64,000 nucleotides of DNA from Rhytidiadelphus loreus (Eukaryota > Streptophyta > Bryopsida > Hypnales > Hylocomiaceae): NCBI GenBank assembly GCA_947034895.1, contig OX344761.1, positions 75,329,839-75,393,838 of the forward strand, read 5' to 3'. Position numbers and translations under genes: made by a program. Under the pieces are notes generated by a model. That model was given only the letters and a program-made list of their open reading frames with translations, was not told where the DNA came from and made no database searches. This document shows positions 36,983 through 47,899 of this stretch, in pieces; position 1 is the stretch's first letter, and each line of letters begins with the position of its first letter.

Positions 36983-37456
36983 AACACCATATTCATTAAA
37001 ATGGGAGAATTGGAACCTCTCAAAATAACCTTCCCGATCTCGACGTGAATCACCAATTTCCATTAAAATGAGAGTCACAAAATGTGAATTTTCATTAAAA
37101 TTTTAATCGAGATGAATAGACACAAAACCTTTCAATTTTAGCTCGATTCTGAAAGGTTTTATGTCAATTTAGCTCGATTCGAGCTAAATTGACATAAAAC
37201 CTTTTAATTTTAGCTCCATTGTGAAAGGTTTTATGTCAATTTAGCTCGATTCGAGCTAAATTGACATTAAAATGTTTCAATTTTAGCTCCATTTTGAAAG
37301 GTTTTATGTCAATTCAGCTCGAATCGAGCTAAATTGACATAAAACCTTTCATCAAATTGATTTAAATTTTTTGTATTTTAGGTTGTTTTTTCCTTTAAAT
37401 TGTTTTGAAAAACTCTCATTTCGTTGGAAAACTCTCATTTTAATGAATATGGTGTT
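36983..37456. mobile_element. Foldback MITE with tandem palindromes
   Basis: The ends are ACACCATATTCATTAAAATG on the left and its complement on the right (TIR about 24 bp). The flanks share TACAA/ACAA, a possible 4-5 bp target duplication. Inside, 37128-37350 contains about three tandem units; each is itself a palindrome of about 47 bp centred on TTTAGCTCGATTCGAGCTAAA, extended outward by GTCAAT and AAAACC. Successive units are separated by TTTTAGCTCCATT-type spacers that read as partial inverse copies. The region has no coding content. Confidence 0.8.
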
Positions 37457-38040
37457 ACAAGTAGTTAAGCTTTCTAGATATAGTTTGTTAAATTTTGTAT
37501 GAGATTCTAGTATTTAAGGACTTGAAGTATCATTGTAAGAAAAAAACATTTTTGCCTATGTTTAACCACTAAGTTAACACATGATGTTTGACAAAACATG
37601 AAGATATTGTCACATTGCAAATGTGTACATTATGTAAAAAATTGTATCATGTTTTATTTTGTTAGATTTTGATTATAATAATATGTAGAGAAGGATGACA
37701 ACACTCTAAGTGACTTCAAAGTGATGCCTTCTTGCACATGCCATTTATTAAAGGAAAAGAACCATTTGAGAGCGTCATTAGTTTAGAGTGATCTTTTCAA
37801 ATTATAAAGTTTCGTTGTTGTTGGTTTTATTTTTCATTTTTCACTTTCTTAAGTTTCAATATGTCAAACTAGAGGATTTTTTTGGAGTCTCAAGATGAAG
37901 AATCTTTATCAAAACCGGAGCTTTAGTTGTTTTTTCCACAACTACTAGATTGATCTTTGAACCTTATATTGCCATGAGAGTGTTCACAAGAAGAAGCCAA
38001 ACCTTCTTGTTTGCCAAAACAACCTCATGTAGAGAAGTGA
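37457..38040. other. Intergenic, nothing recognised
   Basis: AT-rich sequence without supported features. It precedes the degenerate frame at 38045. Confidence 0.4.
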
Positions 38041-38044
38041 TGAC

Positions 38045-38314
38045 ATGGGAATCTTTAATATGATCGATGCTTGGGCTTTGTTGATCTTATTGCAAGTTGG
38101 ATGTGTTGAGTTTAACAACCGAGAAATAACATTTGAAGAATGTTATAAGGGTCTCAACGACGAATAATATTATAGTATGATTAGACCTATTGAAGGGAGT
38201 CATGACCACCAATGTTGATTAAAGAGGTTAGTTAATGATTTGACCAAGGCAGATTGTGCAAATTATGTTGTTGCTACTCTTAAACGCATTCTTAAGTTTT
38301 TGCAAATGAAGTGA
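38045..38314 (+). pseudogene. Degenerate coding relic, family not recognised
   Basis: One plus-strand frame of 90 codons runs from ATG to TGA with only two internal stops (TAA after GLNDE; TGA after GSHDHQC). It reads like real protein: NMIDAWALLILLQVGC, FNNREITFEECYKG, MIRPIEGSHDHQC and VNDLTKADCANYVVATLKRI. Composition is unlike the low-complexity shadows around it. I do not recognise the family. The frame at 38521-38712 (EVEEDIEDLCVVTC) may be a downstream piece. Confidence 0.45.
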
Positions 38315-40714
38315 TGTTTTTCTTCTAGCTCTATTTTCTTACCTCTAATAGACAGTTGTTATTTATTTATTTTATCCTAATCTTCATTTCTATACTTAAA
38401 ATATTTTTTCAATTTTTTTTTGAGTGTATAAAATTGTAGGAAGGTAAAATGATATTAGTTTGCCTTCTAGTTGAATTTTAGGAGAGATAAATCTTTTAAA
38501 TAAAGATAAGAAGAAGTCGTGTGGTCAAATATGTTGAGCCAATGGTGACATGCATGAAATCTAAATTCCGTTCAAGAATTGAAGTTGAAGAAGACATTGA
38601 AGACTTATGTGTTGTGACTTGTAACTTTATTTTTCATTGTAAATTTTGTTGTTACAAGTGGCATGGATTAAATCATTGCTTAGCCTCATTTTGTATTGTG
38701 GTGACGAAGTGAGGTTCTTTGTTCATATGGTCAAGACTTTCTTTGTTCTCACAATAGAGTTGGATTGATGACCAATAAACTATGAATTGGAAAATTTAAG
38801 AGCCATATTCATTGATGGTATCTCTTGGTGTGCCGTTTGTTATACATATTTTGTAATCTGTGGTTTCTTATCCCTACCTCAATTTGTGAGCCAATTTAAA
38901 GCCCAAATAAGATAGACCAATAAAAAATAGTTATATGGCACTATGGTAGTGTAGAAGATTCATTGTTCAAGTCTCAAGATTTTACACGACTACAAATTCT
39001 TTTGTTCTTAAGCCATTTTTAGTTGTAGGATCCCCATGATTTCTCAAGGCAAACCTCTCTTTGCTTGATAACGTCAAAAGGCAACTGTCCCAAAAGATAG
39101 GAGAACATTAGTACATTAGTATAAGAACAAGTTGATGCTATCATTGATGTTGACAATTTATTTGACATGATGAAAACATACTAATGTTTTTTAAATTGTT
39201 TGAAAAAACATAAATTTCCACGTCAACAAACAAATCCATTTTGATTGTGGATAAGTTAGTGAAAATTACTTTGGTCTATGGTAAAAAATTAACCAAATGT
39301 GAAAATTTAGAGGAAGGGTAGCTACATAATATGCTTTGCTAAAAAAAAACAATGGATGATGTACATTATGGATGAAAAGAGAAGGTCTTTATGCAAGTAG
39401 GGTGATAGGAAGTGAAACAATCCATACAGATATTTAATACAAGAATTATGTTCAATATAAAATGTCTGAAACAACGTTCCCATATTAGAAATGACGAACA
39501 TATATCTAAAACAATGTGCACATGTTTGGAAGCAAGCTTCTATATTCAAATTATTTCATATCCTTTGTCTAAACAAAAGATGGATTTTAATATAAATATA
39601 TCCTCTCTACCCTTCACTCTCTCTAATTTTCAATGAAGGAATTCTTTCATTTTTCTATCAAAAATTTTCTTGGTGGTAGATGAGAAGTTTTATTTGATTC
39701 CTTTTGAATTCAACAATTTATTTTTTCATTTTAGATAATTATTTTTTGTTGACATTGCCCTATGGATATAGTATGCACTAATTAATGTCTCAAAAAACAT
39801 CTAAATGTTTAAGTTAATATTTCAAAATGCAATATTAAAATTCTTAAATGGCATGAAAGTGTGTTGACTAGGCATGCTACATCACTTTTAATGGGTACCA
39901 TGTTACTTCCTTGCCACTACATCATGGACGGGCCAAATGAATTTTTTCCCATGTCACTCTCTTTGCTTGCGTGGTGCTTACGTGACTTCTATGTGGGGAG
40001 TTTGAAAGACCCCATCTTTAGCAAGTCTGACGCATCCCTTAGTGACACTTATTAATTTAAGCTCACCTCCAACTGCTTCTTGTAGCACTTAACTCCCAAT
40101 GACACTAAGGATCACGATCTCCTAATATTGGACATACCATGCATATACAACAATAGGTTCCAACTTTAGTCACATGATTCCCCATTCCTCTGTGACTCCC
40201 CACTTTCTACTTCCAACACTTAAACTCTTACTAGACACCAGGCATGTCATTTGATGATATGCAACAAAACTTCCATTGATGTCCAAGCACTCAATGGTGG
40301 CACTACTCTCTACTGGTGCTAACTACCCTTGAATGGTATCCAACTCCCCACTAGGTCCAATCCACCTTACTTCAAAACTTACTCATCGGAACTCACACCA
40401 TGGCCTCTTGTAGAATGGAACACATTCAACCGGTATCAAGGAGTGACACAAGCACTCTATGGTAACACACAAGTGGTGGTGAGGCTTCAACACCAACCTC
40501 ACCACCCGTGACCACTATGACTCACCATGACACCATTCAGGAGGGAGGAGGGAGACCACCCCTCTTCATAGTACTCTCTACAGAATTCCACAGTCTCCCC
40601 ATTCTAAAGGTCTTTTGGAACCTCCAAGACACTCCCCAAGCTTGGAAGGCCACCCATTTTCAAGTTGTCTCCCCAAAATCAGCCCCCAAAAGACTCATGG
40701 TCTTCCCATCGGGA
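38315..40714. other. Intergenic, nothing recognised
   Basis: AT-rich to about 39.8 kb, then a less AT-rich part (39.85-40.7 kb) with short plus-strand frames at 40329-40511 and 40508-40717. None shows a motif. The latter part leads into the dispersed repeat at 40.7 kb and may belong to it. Confidence 0.4.
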
Positions 40715-41320
40715 TAACTTTTAGCTCACAACTCAACTCTTCATGAGTTTTAGCATTCTAGAAATCTTGTCTCCTTAGCTTTTCAACAATATGCATCATG
40801 TCCTATTTGGCTCAAAGGAATCCTCCCCAACCTTGACTCTCACGTCCCACACCTTGGAATGCAATTAGGATATTGTCAACTTTGAGGAGCTATAACTTTC
40901 GGCTCAGAGCTCAACTATTCATGAGCTTTAGTATTCTAGAAATCTTGTCTCCTTAGCTTTTCAACAATATTCAACACGTTCTATTTGGCTCAAAGGAATC
41001 TTAACCAAACCTTGACTCTCACGTCCTACACCTTGGGATGCAATTAGGACATTGCCAACTTTGAGGAGCTATAACTTTTGACTCCCAACTTGTATCCTTG
41101 CGTTCATTAGACCTATGGATGTGCCTTCTCACAAAATTTCAATCATGTGTAGCACACCATTCATTTTGTCCCGAGCAGAGCGCTACAACACTCTAATTGC
41201 TTGGGACTCCCAATTCTTCACACCTCATCTCATACAAGGCTTGGAGAGTCACCTCCAACATCCCTCTTATTCACCAAGGTGGCATGGGCACGCCCTCAAA
41301 TGACGGTCATAACAATGTTA
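40715..41320. repeat. Dispersed repeat with a 180-bp internal duplication
   Basis: TATTCTAGAAATCTTGTCTC recurs at a 180-bp interval (near 40750 and 40930), each time followed by GGCTCAAAGGAATC and CCTTGACTCTCACG. The right part (to about 41320) matches the split repeat at 3425-3672 plus 5522-5640 and preserves the uninterrupted version of the site into which the CACTA element inserted there. Confidence 0.8.
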
Positions 41321-42332
41321 GAAAAAACCCAATTAAATTGGAGCGTGTTTCTTCAAATTTTAGGACGTTTTTGGCGTGTCCGTTATAACGAATTTACAAA
41401 GACGCTGTGGCTCACTACTTCCATGTTGTATGGAATGCCTTCTAACAATTTTTATGACATCTAAAAAAACTCGTGTTTCTTATAGTGTATTTGTCATTGC
41501 AAAATGTAATTTCTATAAATTGTATAAAATGGTTTTTAAATGGGTTATTTGGAGGTGCACTCATACGGGGTAGAGTTTGTACATATAATAGATCTATACA
41601 AAGTTTGGATGTAGAGTTGCAATTGAAATAGTTAGAACATTGCCATTGATAAAGTCATGAAGGTATCGTGTATTCTGAAGGTTGGTCATCAAAGTTTCGT
41701 GCATTCATTAGAATGAGACATCTAGAGTTTGAATGGAAAATGAATAGTTTTTGTATTTCTTATACGACTTTATTATGTCTTTGAAAATGAAGTGTTTTAA
41801 TTTACGTGGTTCAATGCACCATAGTAGTACATGTATCCATATGTTTGTTTGGTTAAGATTGTAAAGTAGGCCTATGGTAGTTGGATATTCAATTGGTCCA
41901 AATAAGTGTTTTTGTGCCCGATCTATATATTGGGCCATATGTGATTTTGAACACCAAATATATTTTTATTGTTTTGAAATTTGTTTGATAATGTATCGTC
42001 AAAGTTTCTATTTTCTATTTAGTAATTTATGTTGGAAAATTGAAGCTTGAGTGTTGTATTTTCTTTAGTTTCTTTCTTTTCAAGGTATGCATGTAGAAAT
42101 TTAACAAGACCTTTGAATGATGTGCTTTCTACTAGGGGTCAATCGTCTTAATGTAAATAATATAGTGTAGAGTGCATTAGGAAAAATTCTAGGCCTTGAA
42201 AGGGTCGTTAAGAAAAGGTTCCCTAAGTTGTGAACTTGCACAGTGCTAGCTTTCTTGGTCAAATTATTTAATGACTAAAAATTTAAAAAATCATTATTAA
42301 TAATAAAAATAAAGTGTAAATATAAAGTAATA
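41321..42332. other. Intergenic, nothing recognised
   Basis: AT-rich sequence. Frames at 41376-41573 and 41708-41938 have no support. Confidence 0.4.
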
Positions 42333-42406
42333 TAAAATAATAAAATAATCACAATCTAATGTAGCACACTAGTGCGATGTTAGATTGTGATTATTTTATT
42401 ATTTTA
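42333..42406. repeat. Perfect 27-bp hairpin
   Basis: The arms at 42333-42359 and 42380-42406 are exact reverse complements (they include AATCACAATCTAA and TTAGATTGTGATT) with a 20-base loop. It could be a small foldback element or a hairpin precursor. Confidence 0.8.
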
Positions 42407-42443
42407 TTAATTTAGGATTTTTAATGTTTTTTTGAAATCTTTA

Positions 42444-43029
42444 TTAACCCCTAAAGTCCCAAGGCCATTTTTCTGCCAAAACCACTCAAAACTACCACTT
42501 TTGCTATGTTCACCTCTGAAATATATTTTTTAAATATATTTTTAGAATCTAACTATAGGATCTTGTTCTACACTTGTCTTAAATCATGTGATAATTTTTT
42601 TGTGATATTTGACCATATAGATTGAAAGATATTAGCATTCAAAGTGGAAGAAAAAAAATTCTTTCAAGAAGTTGCTATGATTGCCCGCAAAACAAGAAAC
42701 TCCATAACTTTCACATCACTAATCCAAATGGAATGAATCAAAACTCCCCATTTAGAAGAAAATACAATCTACAAGAAAAAAATATTAAAATTTTTCTTTA
42801 AATTTTTTGTGGATTTTTTTTGCTGCCCGGTCTCCCCTATTTTGAGGTTATTGTGGCATAACTTTTGCTCCTAGTGATCGATTGGAATAAAAATTATATT
42901 CCCAAAAATCTCTTAAGTTTATCTATCTTATGGGAAAGTTTCAAAAAGTTTCAGTAAAAATTGAGATCATAAGAGCTTGCCCAGAATCCAGTTTGTCCCT
43001 TGTAGGGACAATGGAGCTTTAGGGGTTAA
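42444..43029. mobile_element. TTAA-bounded element (586 bp)
   Basis: The left end is TTAACCCCTAAAGTCCC and the right end, from the other strand, is TTAACCCCTAAAGCTCC. Similarity of the interior to 59.99-60.54 kb (CATAACTTT, ATCCAAATGGAAT, TGTTGCCC/TGCTGCCC, TATTTTGAGGTTATT-like phrases, ending in TTTTAGGGG) shows a dispersed family. No coding frame is seen. It belongs with the other TTAACCC-ended elements at 17.0 and 57.2 kb. Confidence 0.75.
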
Positions 43030-46000
43030 GATTGTCCTATTTCATCCAGGTCCTTTTCATTAGCTAAATTTTTTAAATTAAAAATTAAAAAAATTTAATA
43101 TTATTATTTTTTTCATTTTTTTAGCTAGTGTTCTTTGTTGTTGGAGAACAGACAACCCTCTTCAGGGCTCAAACTTCTTGTAATGTATATGTTTGTAGGC
43201 TACTTCTAGTAGTTTGTGTTCTTTTGATTTCTAGCCACAACAAGTGCATCAATTACTTTATTTTTTATAAAATATAATTAGAATGTGCTCTAACTTTATG
43301 TATAGTTAGAGCAATGCTTTGGAAGATGGTCACAAAGTTATTAGTGATTGTCATTCTGGACACTTACACCTTTTTAGTGTAAACTCATCATAAAAAGTTA
43401 TTTTTTTATTCCTTCATGTCATGGCCATGTTAGGAAATGTTGTAGCCCTATTAGAAAATGTTGTGACTCCTTTAGGTGGTAAGATGACCATTTTCGAAAC
43501 ACTTTTGTTGATTTGGGTTAGTCTAAAGACTTTTTTTGGGCCAATTAGATAGCACTCTTCAAAAATTCATAACAAATTCATACTTTGTCCAAAAAATAAA
43601 ATTTCAATTCCTCTCTCCATTTTTCATGTTTTTCTTTATATGAAGTGTTTTTTAATATTATTTCATAAATATCAGCAAGGCAAACCAACCTGTCATAAGC
43701 TAATTTACTTTAAACGTAGTCGAGACTATATGTGTTGGTTCCCATGGACTTTCTTATTTGAGCTTTAGTAGGATGGTGTAGGTGGTTGTGATTTTTGTCC
43801 TAAATATATTTTGGAGGCCTAGTAGCCTGGCCAATATTTCTATTTTATTTTTAGGGTTGTATCATTTTGCATGCTTTTGTACAGTACATGCCCAAAACTT
43901 AAATATAATAAAATCATACTCTTATAACATGGATGGTTCTTTTTTCCCACCACAAAAAGCCAATGCTCTTGAAATTGGATCATAGAAATCATGGCATATA
44001 GAATATAAAATCCTAAAAATAAAAATAAAATAGAAATATTAGCGTTTAGTGACTTATTTCCTAAAGGATATGTTTTGTGGTGTATGTAAAGTAGGCGTAG
44101 TGCTAATAGTCCTTAATATTAATCCTTTGTAATAATCCTTTGTAACTATTCGTGTAATTAGTGTCATTCTTTTGTAACCATTTGTGTAATAGGCTCTAGT
44201 GTTCACATCCTAATAGTTAAAATGACGTGAATACTAGAGCTTTAGGGACAAATTTGCAAAACTTGTGATTTTTTTTATTAGGGTTTCCTTTACTTCAACG
44301 TCTTTTTTGGATTCTATCTTGCATTGAGATCAATCGAGATGATTTAGACAAACCTAGACATACTTGCAAGCTAATAGGAAGATTCAAATGTTGAAACTCC
44401 TCACTACCATTTTTCAATCACCTTTGCTTTCGTTTTGCTCCTCACATCTATCGATGTCTTCTCCAAACAATGAGTTTCATTCTTCTTTTTTCAAGCTTCA
44501 AGAAATTTTTACATCAATTTAAATCAAGTGCCATTGACTAAATGGTAGTTTTTAACCCCCAAAAGGTCAATTGTTCATTGAACAAACAATTGAAAATTTG
44601 GGTAGGTTCCTATAAAGTTCATTTTGGTTGGATGTTTGCAAAATTTTGACACAAGATGTGAACATTGATCCCCTCAATGGAAATATAATTTTTTTTTCTA
44701 ATTAGGTACCCAAATCAAAAGTTTCGCTACCTTGAACTTTTTTGGCAGCTAGGGCAATTTGGGCATCTTTTACAAAAACACTCATCAACTTTTAAAATTT
44801 GGCATGTATGTATCTAATAAAATAAGGCTTACAATTGTCAAAAAAATTTAATTCTCAAATCACATTCTAAGAGGAGTCAAACTTTGTTAGCTATAATAGA
44901 GTAGCTTCAAGAAAAAAACATTTCTTTCTAACTTCAAGCCTATTATCTTGCAATTTTTGAAGTCAAAGTTCTTGAAATTTTTCCCACATATTCTAAATGC
45001 TTGTCTCTAATTTGTAACCATTTGGATTTCAAATAAATAAAATATCTCATTGCACAAGAAATCATCAAAAAAAGACTAGTGTATTGCCAATGCACTCAAT
45101 CTCTTTGCATTCAAGGTGATTTAGAATAAGCTAGAGTCCATATTTGCTTCTGAAATTTTCATGAATGAACCTAACATCATATACTTGTGAATGGTCTCTC
45201 AGGATTGAGAATTTTTTTTTTCTCACTTCAAATGTTATAATCTTTCAATCCACATGGTCAAATGGGCTGAATTTTTTTCCCACACATTTCCTTACTTGTT
45301 TAACACACTTTTGTGTGTTTTGAATTTTAATAAATTAATAAATTTCTTATTTTGGACAATCATCAAAAATTGGCAATTTTAGACTTTTCCTCTTCCAAAT
45401 CACCCTTTAACTTTTAGGAGTTTACAATAAGTTTACCATTGAATACTTTAAAAATCTCCATTGAAACTATCCCATAAACAATCCATTCAATATGATTGTG
45501 TTTAACACATACATAGCTTCAAAGATTGATGTTAAATAGATTATGAACTCTATCCTTGTATTGTATAGTTTTCAATTCATTTAACCTACTAAGATAAGCC
45601 TTCCTATTTGTGCAATGTGAAAATTTCTACTACTTGTAGTCAACAACATTCACAGAAGTGACTAAATTATGCTCCATTGCTATTGAAATTTTTCAGGGCT
45701 AAATGTACATTAAAAAAAATCCTTAGAAAATGCAGATTTGAGCAATTTTTCCCACCATGTGAACAGACACTAGTAGGAACCCATGTTTTTCTAGATAGAT
45801 TGTTCTAGACATCCACATGTTTTCATGTTAACAGCGACGTCAAATAAAACATCTTCGTGAGAAGGTTGCAAATTTTTTTCCTCATCTACTTGCTTGCTAT
45901 TATTCATTGACCACGTAAGAAAACACCCATTAGCAGAGGAGTGGGCTATCAATGGATCAGAGAGATGGCATCATTTGAATCGTAGATTTCACAAGGTGAA

Positions 46001-46825
46001 TGGCAGCCAAGGCTACTTTGTCTCTCTAAGTTTACTTGGGTTTAGGTTCTCATACTATAGGTTTGTTAGCAAGTTTTTTACATAATTGCTGAGGTTTGGA
46101 GGTGTAATTGTACACATTTAGTTGCTAATTGTTGTGGCATTGTAGTAGTTGGGTGGTGGAGGAATGCTCATTGTGACAGTGGCGACACTACTTTCGAGGA
46201 GGTGGAATCATGATTCCTATCTATTTTTTGAAAAAAATATTTCGTGATTTCCTTCACTATGGTATCTTCTAAATTTGTGAGCATTTGAGCGCCTACTATG
46301 GAATTCCTAGTTCCTTGCTGTTGTAAAATCTATGGGATTTGTTTGTCTCTTGTATTCACTGCAATTAGGAATTTGGGGTTGGGATTGAATGAGGATTTGC
46401 ACACATTTTGAAATTGTGGGTATTTTGAAAATGGAGTGGTTGTGGTTGGGCATGTTTGTTGCAATTTTAAAGCTTGCTTGCTCATGTTGTCTCCATTTCT
46501 ACATTGGCACTAATCCTTCTTCCATGTATGTTTCAGTGATTGCTTTTTCTTGCGTCATGTATTTTGTGACTATGGGATGTGTTTGTGTTGGAGTACAAGA
46601 TTGTGAAAGTGGGCATGCAATGGTGCCTTGACTCAAATTGTTGGGCAACTTTAATGTGAAAATGTTCTAGTCAAGCTAGAATAGCTATAGCATGGGTAAA
46701 TTGGGTGTCATGGAGGCTACTTTTACCTTTGCAATGGATGTTGTGGGTATAATGGAGGTGACTTTCATATTGGAGACGAAACTATCTGACTCCATCTTGT
46801 AAGAGTTGTAGCGCAATTGCTCATT
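43030..46825. other. AT-rich intergenic DNA
   Basis: No supported gene. A weak hairpin at about 44192-44240 pairs GCTCTAGTGTTCACATC with GACGTGAATACTAGAGC. A lone CACTAGTAGGAACCCATG near 45768 resembles a CACTA terminus without a partner. Frames at 45894-46085 and 46389-46631 are not supported. Confidence 0.45.
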
Positions 46826-47808
46826 CACTAGAAGAAAATGAGGGGTTTTGCAACTACAGTATGCAACTCATTTTGTAGTTGCATAGGACGTTTGCAACTC
46901 ATTTTGTAGTTGCATAGGACGTTTGCAACTAGGTGACAATGTAGAGTCCGTAGTTGCAGTGGACAAGTCACATTAGTTGCAGTCTAGTTGCAAGTTTTTT
47001 TGTCATCCAACACCATACAAAGAACTTCATCCTTGTGTGCAACTTGTTTGCAACTTGCTTGCAACTTGTAAATTTGTAAATTTTAAAATATAAATCTCAA
47101 TGATTTGTAGATTTCAAATTTTCAGATCTACCTCTTTTCTAGATTTTAGAATTTCAGAACTACCTTTTTCTTAGATTTTAGAATTTCAAATCTACCTTTT
47201 TCTAGATTTCAAAATTTCAAATCTACCCTCTTCCTAGATTTCAAAATTTCAGATCTACTTTCTTCCTAGATTTCAAAATTCAATTTCCTAGATTATAAAA
47301 TTTCTTGAATTTTAATTATTTTTTAAATTCTTATATACAAAATCTACAAATTGTAGAAACCCACAAATTATAGAAATCTTAGAATTCTATCAAAAGAATT
47401 CATTACATAAAACTATAACAACTTACAAGTCTTATATGTTCAATCTAATGGTACTCTTTACAATTGATATGGGTCAATTGATATAACACGAATGGGAATG
47501 AACTTTAAAAGCAACTAGGAAACAACTAGAGTGCAACTAAGAAACAACTAGCGTACAACTAGGAAACAACTATGGTCATTTTACAGTTGCATAATAGTTG
47601 CATAGGCCACTAGTTGTTTCCTAGTCTTTTTTTGCAACTACAAAATGACTACTTTGCAACTAAAACAATGAATGAATGTTGTAAAACAATGACACAAAAC
47701 AACTACATTAGATTTGGTGCAAATAGAGAGGAAACTAGATGCATGACAGTTGCATAGGGCACTAGTTGCATAGTAGTTGGTTGTGCCGGACGTGTTTTTC
47801 TTCTAGTG
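46826..47808. mobile_element. Non-autonomous CACTA element (983 bp)
   Basis: The ends are CACTAGAAGAAAATG and, from the other strand, CACTAGAAGAAAAACACG. The flanking triplets are ATT on both sides (46823-46825 and 47809-47811). Subterminal regions are full of GTTGCA/TGCAAC words in both orientations, including a tandem copy of GCAACTCATTTTGTAGTTGC (46862 and 46898). This clustering of short subterminal motifs is a CACTA hallmark. There is no transposase. Confidence 0.88.
47096..47290. repeat. About 37-bp tandem repeat inside CACTA element
   Basis: Roughly five units of CTAGATTTCAAAATTTCA with ATCTACC form the AT-rich middle of the element. Confidence 0.75.
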
Positions 47809-47899
47809 ATTTGAATCAATTATAGTTTCACCTGAGCCTACGATGCGAAAGGGGAGAAAGACAAAGACTAGTGCTTTGTGTATACTTCGGAAGCACCAA

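Noticed and set aside
45768..45790. CACTAGTAGGAACCCATG as the start of another CACTA element
   Set aside because: No matching inverse end at a sensible distance and no verifiable target duplication; possibly a solo or decayed terminus.
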